Shown: one piece after another, positions 38,101-48,421 of the stretch | Numbering within the stretch: the first letter of the stretch is position 1 | How the letters are laid out: every line of letters starts with the position of its first letter | NCBI GenBank assembly: GCA_944548615.1 | Contig: OX155955.1 | Coordinates: forward strand, 2,062,340 to 2,126,339 | Source of the DNA: Micropterix aruncella | Lineage: Eukaryota > Arthropoda > Insecta > Lepidoptera > Micropterigidae | Direction: 5' to 3' | Length of the DNA stretch: 64,000 nucleotides | The notes under the pieces: generated by a model | The model's database searches: none | What the model saw: the letters and a program-made list of their open reading frames with translations, nothing else | What the model was told of the DNA's origin: nothing | Position numbers and translations under genes: made by a program

Positions 38101-38229
38101 GTCACAAATGTTAGGTAGAGGTACGCTTTAATGAATTAATTTTAGATTTCTGGATTGGAAAACATACCCGACGGCAACACGGTCACTGAGGTCTTCAGCG
38201 TTGTGTGAAGGTATATATTCCATATACGC
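35127..38229 (-). mobile_element. Mutator-like element (MULE), 3.1 kb
   Basis: The ends are inverted copies: gcgtatatggaatatatacc from 35127 and ggtatatattccatatacgc ending 38229, continuing inward through cttcacacaacgct. Subterminal gggtatac/catacccga motifs repeat inside both ends. A 9-bp target duplication flanks the element. It carries a minus-strand transposase gene with two frame breaks. Both ends and the target duplication are intact, so insertion is fairly recent. It lies inside the broken ORC2 duplicate, 0.7 kb upstream of the functional ORC2 start. Confidence 0.88.
35467..37769 (-). pseudogene. MULE transposase, two frameshifts
   Basis: Read on the minus strand from ATG at 37769. 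The N-terminal part (to ~37131) has a C-C-H-H zinc-binding module of the FAR1/WRKY-GCM1/FLYWCH kind (TYTCQHSSF, RNCKAKIDF, FEHSHRV). A frame break at 37130-37145 leads to the next segment (MSTDRNEC ... NMIFVDTTSSCDQTGSA), which has the first catalytic Asp. A second break near 36940 leads to the 494-codon segment with LVFTSHKIGG, second Asp in VMTDDSTAERNAL, the FHVCQAFWRWL helix, candidate catalytic Glu in NNITEASIRIL, and a SWIM zinc finger (CDCDAGKCGRFCKHLC). The order fits MULE transposases, with a basic C-terminus. If the breaks are real the copy is inactive; sequencing error is the alternative. Confidence 0.85.
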
Positions 38230-38238
38230 TGTGACGTC
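38230..38238. repeat. Target-site duplication of MULE (right)
   Basis: tgtgacgtc, identical to 35118-35126. Confidence 0.85.
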
Positions 38239-38920
38239 AGAAAAATGTATGGGAAAGAGCGAGAGGGATATAGGTGATCGCCCAACGCTAGCCAATGTGT
38301 GGATCTGGCATAAACGTTAAGACTTTTCGTAAACGTTAGCCGGTGCGAAATTGCGAATGGGGATTGTTTCTGTTTTCATGCGTTTTATCAATTAATTGTA
38401 TCGAAATATCACGTGAATCGGTAATTCGGATATACATACATATGGTTTCAATAAAATGAATACACCAACGAGGTCCAATCGTTCAGAATCGCGCGTTTGT
38501 TAGCTGGAGGAGTCGAGTATCGACGACAAATCTTTCGATAATGGTAAATACAGCTTGCGGAGCCGTCGAAGGCTCTCTCTGATTTGATCTGGCCTTAAAT
38601 AAGTAGATGGTGTAAAAATTAGTGTATCATATAATTTTTTGGTGTTTTCTTTACCATTCTGCGATTTAGTGTGCTTGCGTCTTTACATTATAATTTGATC
38701 AACACTACTGGCTGTTTTGACATATCCGAGAACCATACACAATAAAAAAGAGAATTTCCCGCGTTTTGTATAAACGTCAAAACTTTAGTAAACGGTGAGT
38801 AAACGGTTCCGTGCGAAATTGTGAATAGGGATTGTTAGTTTTCACGCGTAGTATCAATAAATTGTATCGAAATATTACTTTAATCGAGAATCGCTTACAC
38901 ACACATACGATTACAATAAA

Positions 38921-39362
38921 ATGAATACGCCAACGAGGTCTAATCGTTCTAAATCGCGCGTTTGCTACGAGGAGGAGTCGAGTATCGACAAGTCTTTCGA
39001 TAATGGTAAACACAGCCGGCGGAGCCGTCGAAGGTTCTCTCGGTCGTGTTCGCCACAAGCAGAATTCGAGACGAAAGAAAACAGCGTGAGAAAATACGAT
39101 TCCGTGGACGCTTTAAAAAGTCCGACGCGCTTGAAAATGATTGAGCCCTCCGTCGTGTTGACGGATTTGAAGAATTTGAACCTGGAAAATTTTACGGGGA
39201 GTCCGGCGAGACGGAGCAAACGACCCAAAACAAAGACTGTGCAAATTATTGAATACGAAAAGTCGCGTCAGGCTCGTAGGGCCAGTATAAATGTTAATTA
39301 TAAGGAGCCGGATTTGAGTGATTTTGATTGCAGTATCGCCGAGGATAGAAACAAACCGAACG
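38921..39362 (+). CDS. Orc2: ORC2 exon 1 (origin recognition complex subunit 2)
   Basis: Joined coding sequence: 38921-39362, 41159-41527, 44232-44287, 44362-44583, 57937-58486, 58890-59123, 62410-62612 (691 residues plus stop; known animal ORC2 proteins are ~575-620). ORC2 is a subunit of the nuclear six-protein complex that marks replication origins and loads the MCM helicase. Exon 1 encodes residues 1-147: a disordered, basic, Ser/Arg-rich N-terminus with possible CDK sites (SPTR, SPARR). The start is the ATG opening MNTPTRSNRSK; the broken upstream duplicate preserves the same start. The donor is G|gttagt, phase 1. Identity rests on the C-terminal exons; the N-terminus is poorly conserved in the family. 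Confidence 0.85.
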
Positions 39363-41158
39363 GTTAGTACACTTTATCTGCATTTGTCAGTGTTTTTACC
39401 CAGCTTCTTGTCTGTACGCGCAAAGCTAGCCATTCTCGGCAGTTGGGAGCCGAATCGGGCTAAAACCTAGATCTGCGGATACAGATAATATGCTAGAATT
39501 GGAGTAGTCCCACAGAATTCCTGCCGAGCGACGGTCATCCTGATTCCAAAAGTCGCAGTTTGCACCGGACCAAAGGACGGACGCTCGGCCCATTGCTCTA
39601 ACAGATACTCTGGCAAAAATCTTTTTTGGTGAATGAGCCGTCCACTTGAGAATGGGTGAATTCATGCACTGGAATGAGTACCTTGGAGTATCAGTGCAAA
39701 AAGGCTTCATGCGTGGCGTCTCAGGCTGCCTCGAGCACAATTCTCTCCTGGCTGCTGCCATCAAGGTTGCGAGACAGCTCAAACGCCAAATCAATATATG
39801 CTGGCTCGACCTAGAGAACGCCTTTGGGTCAGTCCGACACAGTCTCCTCCACTTTGCACTCCGCTGGTACAACTTCCCATCCGTGGTGCGTGACATTGTG
39901 ACCTCCTACTACAACAGTCTGACGTTCCATTTCAAAATACAACAATGGACTACCAGCTCTATATCATATTCAATTAGACTATTCCAGGGCTAATGCCTCT
40001 CTCCGACGATATTTAATATTGTTTTCAACATCCTGCTGGAAAGCCTGACCCAGTTTGACAAGAAGTGGGGCTACCGTTTCAAAACAGACGGCCAGTACAC
40101 CTTGTCCAGTACACCAGAGCCCCAAGCAGCTTTCTCTGCTATTACAAAAAGTGGAGCTGTTCAGCGACTGGTCAGGTTGCATAAGAATGAAACCCTCCAA
40201 ATGTTTTTGCCTTGGACTCGCCCGCATAGACACAAACTTTGACCCCTCCTATAGATAGATCCTATGACCCCTAATTGGTCTATAAGGGCTTTAATATCTC
40301 CCTTATAGACCCAAATAACCATTTCAAGTTCCTTGGCAGGAAAATCACCCATCAGGGAAAAGACTTCTCTGGCGATCATGTTATAGAACATTTCAATAGT
40401 TGCCTGGCAAAAATAGATGCCTTGTCAAGTTCTGGTCCTCAAAAGGCTTGAATCTATGACAATTAACTTCTCATTTGTCATGGTCCTTTCTTATTTAGTA
40501 TTTCACCAAAGCCCAACTGTCCTGTCTGTATCACCGGGTTTATATCCGATCAAAAATCAACGATGACATTTAGTCTGAAATCCTGGTTCCAAACCATCCA
40601 AACCAGCTGACCCTCGACTCTCTTCAGGTCCAAACACAATTTTTGGGTAGCTTTAAAACTGCCCTCTTTGCTCTACGCCAACTCCAGAATAAACAAAAAA
40701 TCGATTCTGTCCAATTCCAAGGATCCGGCAATATCGAAGCACTTAATAAGTGGCCGTAGTGAGTCAAATGATCTACAAGCCCGCGTAGACTTCCACAAAA
40801 AGTTCTTTGCTGATCAGCCAGAATGGCACTGGTCTGGGGTATGGCAGTAGAATCATGAGCAATGTGGACTTAAAGTAGTCTCTATTGCGAGGAGATTACA
40901 ACAGTATGGCTCATACTATTGGCCTTCAATGCCAGAACGATTGGACAACAATTAGGGACTTTTGCATTTCGCCTCCAATGCACCGGAAGGTATTTGGTCT
41001 ATGACTGGAGCAATTCCATTGCCGAGAGCATTTTGCATTGCCGTTTCCTATGAATGAGTACCCTTTTAACGAACTTTTAACAGACAGAATAATTATTTAA
41101 TATAAGTATAACTAGTCGGAATCCCATATATTAATGATTCAAATTTATTCTATTTCAG
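39363..41158 (+). other. ORC2 intron 1
   Basis: 1.8-kb phase-1 intron, donor gttagt and acceptor tttattctatttcag, mostly filled by a degenerate reverse transcriptase relic. Confidence 0.8.
39430..41090 (+). pseudogene. Highly degenerate LINE reverse transcriptase of unusual type
   Basis: Plus-strand frames give TDARPIALTDTLAKIFF (39570-39625), then QKGFMRGVSGCLEHNSLLAA and ICWLDLENAFGSVRH (motif A) at 39690-39850, then FNIVFNILLESL and further pieces to ~41090, with many stops and shifts. The motif A form WLDLxNAFGSVxH and the preceding GCLEHN motif are unlike the Jockey/CR1 (FLDLSKAFDTV) and RTE copies in this window, and nearer to R2/NeSL-like or other early-branching LINEs. The clade is uncertain. 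Decay shows it is an old insertion in ORC2 intron 1. Confidence 0.7.
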
Positions 41159-41527
41159 CACTCTTCAGTGACGATGATATCGAAGGAAAACAGATTTTCG
41201 GCTTCCAAACCCCGAGGAAAAACAAAGCACCATTACCAAATCCTAAAATGGCAATGGACTGCGACGAGGAATCAACCACACCGCGCGTATCGCCCACTTC
41301 CGCGAAAAGTTCATTACAAACGCCGAGATCCCATCGCAGGAAAGACAAACCACCGCCTCGCTTCGATAGTCCCGCTCAGACGAAAACATCAACGCCGAGA
41401 ACACCGAAAATATCAAGCTCAAATCAGCAGTCGATGACGCCGACGCGGAGGAATTTACTCTTTGGAAGGAAAAATACACTGGACATAGCGGCGACTCCGA
41501 AAGCAATCCGTAATAAAATCAAAAAAG
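41159..41527 (+). CDS. Orc2: ORC2 exon 2
   Basis: Residues 148-270. Opens ALFSDDDIEGKQIFGFQTPR and is rich in TP/SP sites followed by basic residues (TPRK, TPRVSPTS, TPRTPK, TPTRR), consistent with CDK control of ORC in the disordered N-terminal region. Acceptor phase 1, donor G|gtaccg phase 1. Confidence 0.82.
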
Positions 41528-41859
41528 GTACCGTTTGTTTTGTTAAAATCTGTTTTAATGTGACAAGTAATAATAATGATGACAAAACGCTTTATTTGTT
41601 GAAACAAATCAGCGAGCGTATTGCGTTGCGGCAATATCTTACAGCTAACCTTAACCAAATGGGAAAACGTGTTATGCAATTAAATTAAGATAAACCCATT
41701 AGTAAAATCACTTGCAGCTCCTATCAAATGTATCGTAACGTTAAAATCCAGCAGAAAATAAATCATTAATTAAAAAAGCAATAAACCTAGACGCTGGAAA
41801 GGGGGGGGGGGGAGAAATTTATAAGCGCCTGTTTAAGTGTTCCTTGAGCCTGCATTTTA

Positions 41860-43284
41860 CCCCTCAAGCACGTAACATCCATTTGGGGACATGTATGGCG
41901 GCCGCCTAACAATCCGTAACATCCGATTTTGGATATCGCGCTCGCCGCTGCGAAAAATGCAATTTACGATTCGAATCGTCGTACTTTAATGCTTTCTGAC
42001 CGCGGGACGACATGGCCAAATAATCTTTCATTCGCCGGCCAACGACGATAACATCGACCGCCGATTTAAAAACTCAGCATTAGACGTCAAAACAGCAGTG
42101 TCGATCGGCCCCCCCGCGGCGGCGTATAGGTTCCGCGAAGTGTTTGTTTTGTGAAGTGTTTTGTGGATATAAGTGCAGTGTATACCGGATAAAAGTAAGT
42201 AATTTCCCTTTTTAAGTAGTTTAGCCATTAGGATTATTCAATTTCCACAATCAATTTGCTGTTTTTCACGAATTTTCGAAGAAAACACTTTGTCAACAAT
42301 GGCCAACAATGTGAAAAAATGGCCGTTTTTATTTTGTAATGTTTGTGAAATATCCCTATATATCGCGAAACATGACGTAATGTCGCTTTAATTTACTAAT
42401 AAAATAGGTATTGCTTCATTTACATCCTAAGTTATCACATAATTAGGCGTATTTTGAACATTATATGTTGTTTTTCTAATATGGCTCGCGAAAATGAAAC
42501 TTGTTTAGATAATTACTATGAGAGAAAAAAGTGCGATTTTCCATAGTTTTTCGATGAAATGTGACTCTTTGGAGTATAGTAATTAGTTATTAGACATATA
42601 ATAAGTCTATGATAAGACAATATAATTGAAAAAATCTAACGAATTTTATATTATGGGCATTCAAAGTTTATTATTAGGTTCGAACGCGGAAACTCTCAAA
42701 ACTTTAGATTTTTCTATAATATCAGACAAAGGTCAAAGTTCTGGTGTGATTTCTAAGAAGAAGTGATGTAGTAATAAAGTTATTTTGAAAGAATTTCATA
42801 TAAAAAAATACCATAAGTAGTCACAAATTAAAAATTAAAAAATTTTTTTTTTACGAGAATAAATAAAATTTTTCTTGGCTGAATAAATAAATATTTTTTC
42901 CGTATTTTTGTATGCAAATAAGTAAAAAAAAAATATCGTTTTGGTAAAGCATTTAATAAAGAACATAACTGTATTTACAATTTTTGATATTTACAAAAAC
43001 TGTATTTACAAAAAAATCGAAATGATTTTATAGGCGAGTTTTTTTCAGTTTGCCAATTTTGTAATATTTATTCATTATTATCTTAATTGTTTTACGAGAT
43101 AAGGTTATAATGTTTTATATGTCAAATTTCAATGCGATCATTTTTCTCTTTATCTTTTTTTATTCCGTTTAGTGGTTTATAAGTTATGATCGTTTTTCTC
43201 AAGGCCGTTGACTCGCGTCGTTTTTTGCGCGCGAATATGTCGCGCGCAAAAGTGATAGGTGTTTTTACCTCGCAACGTGAGGGG
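41860..43284 (+). mobile_element. piggyBac-type non-autonomous element, 1.4 kb
   Basis: The right end is cgtgagggg followed by TTAA (43285-43288). The left end is cccctcaagcacg after TTTA, probably a decayed TTAA. The interior near the right end (ggcgagtttttttcagttt, atttattcattattat, tcaaatttcaatgcgatcat) is clearly related to the right end of the larger element at 56850-57095. A leader-like segment with donor gtaagt lies at 42130-42205. No transposase frame survives. Confidence 0.65.
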
Positions 43285-43994
43285 TTAAAGCGATACAAAC
43301 TCGTCCTGTCCTTATATGTGTGGGTAAAGCATTCCAGAGACAGGCTCCATGTACGGAGAAAGGGTGCGAGTAGAAATCACTGCTGTGACCAGTGATCTAG
43401 GGTAGTAGATTTTCTTCAGATCTCAGAGGGCGCCCGTGAGCTGATAGAGCATTGAACCTGCTTATGAGATAAATCGGAGCAGCCCTCTCCAAGATTCTGT
43501 AGAGCAAACCGACGACTCTCGTCGTCGGTTCTCTATATCTCTTTTCTCGGGTCGTCAGCCAGTCATATCAAATCGGACAAACAAGTCACGACGGTCTAAC
43601 GGAAAGACTCTTATTTAGAACTTTTATTGGGAAAATAGTTGTGCGCTAATTTTAAGATCAATTTCTTGAAACCAGCTTTGACAATCACAGTATACCAAAA
43701 TCATACAAACCTAACCCTTTTGGTGAGACTTTGCTGTTTTTCGACCGTATGTCTATCTATATCTGTATGTCACATTCGATTATCTCGGTCAGGATTATAA
43801 CATTTCGTATAACATTTCGTATAGTTATTGAACTTTCTTCTATGTGCCTGGCCCAAGACAAAAGTGAAAAAAAAATTTTTTTTCAGTCAGATTAAATTAG
43901 ATTTTCTATTCTTTAAAATAGGTAAGATCCTCAAACTAGTATCATGTAAAAAGCTTGTAATAAATACCATTTACAGTAGGTTGTATATTACTAC

Positions 43995-44180
43995 CTATAG
44001 AATACTGTGACACGTCCGAGAGCGGTAAATTCGTCAATTGTATACTAAAGTAATGTAAGATAGCTGTTTTGCCGCATGCGCGCATCACCTTACCACCCAT
44101 TAACTCCCCTTTTGAAGCCATAAGATGTAAGTTGCGGATATAGATTTTTTTCCTATGAAAGAGTTGATTATCCTATAGGA
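43995..44180 (+). repeat. SINE-like pieces
   Basis: gacacgtccgagagcgg (44009) and the following taatgtaaga match the insert at 15540-15620. ttaccacccattaactcccc ... gaagccataaga matches the right half of the R7 family (60300-60345). Confidence 0.5.
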
Positions 44181-44231
44181 AAAATCTCTAAAAATTCATT
44201 CGAATAATATTTTCACATTTAATTTTCACAG

Positions 44232-44287
44232 AAATCGCTAAACAAATTGATAGCAACAGTGACTACTCCTATGAATCTTCCGAAGTG
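44232..44287 (+). CDS. Orc2: ORC2 exon 3 (56 bases)
   Basis: Residues 271-289 (EIAKQIDSNSDYSYESSEV), completing the split Gly/Glu codon of exon 2 and ending phase 0. Acceptor attttcacag, donor gtatga. Too short to call alone; supported by phase with both neighbours. Confidence 0.7.
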
Positions 44288-44361
44288 GTATGAATGTAAT
44301 ATTTTATAATTGAAATTATATCTTTAGAGCTATTTATCAAGTGCTTCCGTTTCTATTCCAG

Positions 44362-44583
44362 TCTGAAGCGGATATGTCCAGCGAAAGCTCAGCTGAGGAA
44401 AGCAGTAGCTCTAACGACAACGACACGACTATACCTATGAAGAAGCGACCGAACACTGCGAATATAGCCAAGAAAGTAGCGAAAGCACCGCAACGTACAC
44501 TGAGAACGCGGCAGAAGAAAGAGGCCGACTCGGAGTACATTTTGAAATCCGATAACTACTTCTCGATGCACGGCAGCAAGAAG
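44362..44583 (+). CDS. Orc2: ORC2 exon 4
   Basis: Residues 290-363. Begins with an acidic serine-rich run (SEADMSSESSAEESSSSND), then a basic linker (TLRTRQKKEADSEY), and ends YFSMHGSKK. The last part aligns with the conserved YF-x2-H-x-S-x-K segment just before the AAA+-like domain of ORC2. The intron before it is only 74 bases. The donor is AAG|gttctt, weaker than consensus, phase 0. Confidence 0.83.
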
Positions 44584-44701
44584 GTTCTTATTTTTTTTTT
44601 GCCATTGCCTGACAGCTCCGGCGTCAGTAGAGTTGCATTGCGCCATCCCAGACGCCATGCGGACCACTCATATGATCTCAAAATCATCATTTTTGCCGTT
44701 T

Positions 44702-45082
44702 TACTTTCCCGACACCAAGAAAAGTATTGTGAACGCGTTTAAAAAATATCGAGATGAAGATGGAAATATCCATTTTGACACCCCCTGAGACAAATAGGAC
44801 CATTTCCAGACTGAAGTCTGGCTGCGAGTCTGTGTGTGTGTATTGCTCCAAGATAGCGCCTAAACGCTTCATCCGATTGAGCTGAAATTTGGCATGCAGG
44901 CATCATTCGGTCATGGCAAGAGTTGAAAAGATTGTAGTTGATATCGGTTAACCAGAGGGCGCGCTAGTCGTACCTCAATCTCGAAATATTGCAGTTAAAG
45001 ATTTTAAATTCAGTACATAGATGCCTTGTTAGACCGAAATCTCGTTGTGAAATTTCAGTTAGAACATCTAGTATACAAGCGA
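44702..45082 (-). repeat. R2 interspersed repeat
   Basis: Minus-strand copy from actttcccgacaccaagaaa to acaagcgacacaatt, with ccgattgagctgaaatttgg in the middle. This is one of the most complete copies. Confidence 0.75.
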
Positions 45083-45289
45083 CACAATTAATATTTAAAG
45101 TCCGCTATACAAATGTATGGGGGAATCAAATATTTAAATTTGCGGCATCGCGCAACGTTTTGTTTGTTTTCTACTCTTTATTGTGAAATTTCACAATGGG
45201 CGGGTTTATTTGACAATCTGTTACATCCAACCCTACTATGAAATGGTTATATGTATATATGTGTGCATGTAACGTGTGTAAGTGTGTGT

Positions 45290-45432
45290 CTTGTTATTGC
45301 ATTTCATCGACAGAGTTGAAAATGCAATTCCGTTAATTTGATCCCAACGGAAAATGGTGACCCAGCCGGGAATCGAACCCGGGACCTTACAATGTAAGAT
45401 CAGGAGACCTAACCACTACGCCACCGGGCCGT
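45290..45432 (-). mobile_element. tRNA-derived SINE, copy 2
   Basis: On the minus strand the head 45432-45357 reads ggcccggtggcgtagtgg (A box) ... cccgggttcgattcccgg (perfect T arm and B box) ... ctgggtcac. The acceptor ends pair with two G-U wobbles. The anticodon region is a palindrome (cttacattgtaag) that cannot form a normal 7-base loop, so this is a SINE head or tRNA pseudogene, not a working tRNA. The body matches the 29910 copy. Confidence 0.7.
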
Positions 45433-46534
45433 ACGAACGTGCATTTGAAATTTAAATCATTGCGTTGCCGCTTGCACGGTCACGCGCGCTTGTAATTCAG
45501 ATGACGTCCTTGGCAAATTGGCGGGAAAGTCTTGGGGTGATGCTACCGATTTTTTGGTCTGCCGTTGTCCAGGTAGACCACCTTAACCCTTTGAGTATGA
45601 TACGACCAAAATTGGTTCTGACACTTTTATCCGTTGCATCTGATACGACCAAAATTGGTTCCAGTCGGCGCGCGCGCTTTCGAACGCTTTGTTTACCATC
45701 GAAAGCATTTTGTCTCTTTCATGCGTATGGCAGATCGGGTACAGTATTAAATTCTCTCTGTTATCATGCGCCGCAGTAACAGCGCAGTCCATGTGAAGTA
45801 TTATTACGGAACGCTCGAAGTCGAACGCACACATTCTTGAAACGTCAAATCCGCCATTACGTATGTCGGCATTTCAGAAACGGTTTTCGTGTAGATTTCG
45901 GTGTGTTTTTGAACGAATCGTAAGTAAAACCATTTCTACAACATCATATAGTCCCCCTAAACTGATTAGACGTACCGTTTATCGTGTATATAAAGTATTT
46001 CGGGTCTTTGAATGTCCGCGTCGCAAATGACAATGTCCGCCATTGAATATCGCTAAAATGTTTTCTTGCGATTCTTGGATAATTTCTCGTGATATCTCAG
46101 AAATTTATGGATATATAGCTCTGAAATATATGTGATTATGTTTTCCCGTTATATAACTTATGCAATAATAATGTTTTTTTTTATAATGGTTGATTTATCA
46201 AAACGCTTATGTTTTAGTATTCAAAGATTCGCGCTAAAAATACTAAAATTCGTGTTTTTTATCATTTTTTGCGGGAGGCTAATAGAGAATTCGAAAAAAA
46301 AATCGATATTTTATACGATAAAAACATAACCTCATTTTTTTTCGATAAAATTTCGTAATTTCATAAAAGTTGGATTTCTTTATATCGGGAATTATAGAAT
46401 ATATAAAATAAAGTAGAAAAGTATATATAACTTTTTTGACATAACTGCATATTTAGTGAAAAAAAACAGTTAGAAAGTTTTCGAATTCAATTTTGTTATT
46501 TTACAAAAAATGTCGTTATCCTTTCATCAATTAG

Positions 46535-46770
46535 ATGGCATCATCGCGACGGGACAGAATCCTAGACCTGGTGGTGGAGCAGTCTTCTTCGGATGAGAGC
46601 AGCGATGGGAGCAGCATGGGCCCGGCGGAAGAACTTGGGATGGAGACCGATGAAGGAGCGGATGACGGAGCGGAGACGACTTGGGACCAGTACATTGGCT
46701 TTGGCTATATGTCGCCGCTTTATGAGATGTACTGGTTGAGTCCATCAGGCACCAAAGGCAGATGTAAGTA
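46535..46770 (+). pseudogene. piggyBac-type transposase N-terminal exon (remnant)
   Basis: ATG opens MASSRRDRILDLVVEQSSSD, followed by an acidic Ser/Asp/Glu-rich region and WDQYIGFGYMSPLYEMYWL. A short basic start followed by an acidic, serine-rich tail is common in piggyBac-family transposases. A donor-like site (agat|gtaagt) lies at ~46764. No DDD catalytic domain follows within the element, so the gene is not functional. Family assignment rests on the TTAA termini around it more than on this peptide. Confidence 0.5.
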
Positions 46771-46832
46771 TAACTAGAAGTGAATTACAATTTTATCATA
46801 AACAACTTAACATAACGGCCGATTAAACGGCC

Positions 46833-48330
46833 GGGGGCTAACGGGCCCATGATGAGGTGGCCACGATGACCCATGTCTTCAGGGTCGGTCACACTCACGG
46901 GTCAACACTAGTGATGGGCGTGATTCTCAATTTTCAATCGCGCAACGATCACGTTACTGGTATTTTATCACGCGTGATAATAACTGCTACTCGTGATTTT
47001 CGTGATTGTACTGAAATGTACTGTGAAACGTTAAGTAACGAAGTTTCGTCAATGTGATAACTGATAACAGAAACGCGCATTATATTTGCTTTATTGGTAA
47101 TTAGAAGAATTAGCGTTCAGAAAGATTAACTCTCTCGCTCTTTTGGTGCTAAGCCGAGTTCGTCTTTCTGAAATAATGTAAGCCGCTTGTCGGCAAAACT
47201 TATTTTATTGCTAACAAATCATGAGCAAACTCATTTACATGAACGATTACGACGCGAGCGATAAGAGTGTCCAAATTCATGCCATAACAGTGTCTAAATT
47301 CATGCGATAACAGTGTCCAAATTCACGTTACGTACGAAATGAACGCGCCACTCATCAGTTATCGTCCAGCCGGCGCGGGCGTTCGTCAGAACGAACGGCG
47401 GATCACTGATCCACTGATCATATCACTGATCCACTGATCGCCGATCACTAGTGATTGAATTCGAATGAACGAAACCAAGTGAACGGTTCAATTCGGCGCT
47501 CACCGATCATCGTTCAGTGGCGCGCCGCGCGGTCGTTCAACGGCGATCAGTGAGAACGGCCAATCGATGTGATCAGTGATCGGTCGCGTCGTAGCGGCGC
47601 GCGCCGAGTGATGGCAACGCGGTGCTGTTCGTAGCCGTGATTCAACTAGCATGTTCTTTCGAATTCTCGTAACGCGTTCTTCGTGATTGCAAATATCACA
47701 GGTTATTGTTATTGCTATTCGTGATCACACCCATCACTAGTCAACACCCATCCGATGGCCTCCTCGCATGGGGTGCGAACCTGGGTAGGACACTGGGTCA
47801 ACCAGTCTCCCCCGGGAATCAAACCTCTGGCGCTCCTGGACGGTCTGCGCACCGAGCGGCGCAAGCCAATCGATTGTGCTCTCCGACTAACAATCGGGGG
47901 AGTCTGGAAACTGTATTGTTTCCTATAGAGCGGGGGTGGTTGTGTACCTTATGGCGACTGCTCTTGAATTGACCATTGGCCATCCGATCCCGGTTCAGAG
48001 CCGGGCAAAGGACGCCTTGGTCCGCTATAGATTCGGTGTACTCCGTTTCACCGCTTCATAAGGGAGAGGACCGCGCAAGCGACCTCGAACTCGGAACCAA
48101 TCGAGAGACCGGAGAAATCTGGTCACAATTGGTAGTTAGGGCGCGAGTGCCGCCCGCCAGGTAACATACCTGGCTACTCGCGGTAAGGCGTTGGCTTCTA
48201 ACGGGTTGTGGCGTAGCTAGACGTTGGATTTTGTAAATGTCCAAAGTCTTCTACGCTCACTGCAGGGCGACAGAACGACTAATCGTTAAAACGTCCTGTG
48301 GTGACGGGCTCGCCCGTTGTAGATGACACC
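46833..48330 (+). mobile_element. R1 retroposon, copy F, split by a hAT MITE
   Basis: The R1 start (gggggctaacgggcccatga) lies at 46833 and the family sequence resumes at 47748 (ccatccgatggcc), running to gacgggctcgcccgttgtag at ~48325. It is close to copy E. The gap is exactly the inserted element 46909-47739 plus one target duplication. Confidence 0.8.
46909..47739. mobile_element. hAT-type non-autonomous element, 831 bp
   Basis: Ends tagtgatgggcgtgat and atcacacccatcacta are inverted, and both sides carry the 8-base direct repeat gtcaacac (46901-46908, 47740-47747). An 8-bp target duplication with TAGTGATGGGC-like ends is characteristic of hAT transposons. The interior repeats gatcactgatccactgatc. 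No transposase frame is present. The uninterrupted R1 sequence at 16940-16960 shows the empty site. Confidence 0.88.
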
Positions 48331-48332
48331 GC

Positions 48333-48421
48333 AAGATGTTAGTCAGAGTGCACAATCGATTGGCTTACGCCGCACGGAGCGCAGGTCGTCCAGGAGCGCC
48401 AGAAGGTTGATTCCTAGGGGA
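48333..48421 (-). repeat. Inverted R1 fragment
   Basis: The reverse complement (cccctaggaatcaaccttct, gcgctcctggacg, gcgtaagccaatcgattgtg) is an internal piece of R1 lying head to head with the end of copy F. A local inversion or a second truncated insertion would explain it. Confidence 0.7.

Larger units (their letters stand above)
34990..38585 (+). pseudogene. Tandem duplicate of the ORC2 5' region, broken, split by a MULE
   Basis: 34990-35060 (ttttgacatatccgagagcc) matches 38712 upstream of ORC2. 38300-38585 matches the ORC2 leader and first exon, including ATG at 38457 followed by codons for N-T-P-T-R-S-N-R-S. The copy reaches TAG after 15 codons (where ORC2 has a Tyr codon) and loses similarity after the RSRRR-like region, so it cannot make ORC2. 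A Mutator-like element sits between the two parts. The copy has ~150 bases around the insertion with no counterpart in the functional promoter, so one of the two has since been rearranged. Confidence 0.75.
41528..44231 (+). other. ORC2 intron 2
   Basis: 2.7-kb intron holding a piggyBac-type non-autonomous element (41860-43284), a G-run at ~41802-41812, a small perfect hairpin (accgacga ... tcgtcggt at ~43509-43530) and SINE-like pieces at 43995-44180. Confidence 0.75.

Noticed and set aside
39426..39896. 156-codon minus-strand frame in ORC2 intron 1
   Set aside because: The plus strand carries recognisable reverse transcriptase motifs here; the minus frame has none.
43425..43500. tRNA-like gagggcgcccgtgagctga stretch in ORC2 intron 2
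   Set aside because: No proper A/B box spacing and no cloverleaf could be drawn.
45356..45432. Functional tRNA gene
   Set aside because: The T arm is perfect, but the anticodon arm would have a 5-bp stem with a 3-base loop, and the element continues into a SINE body found elsewhere.
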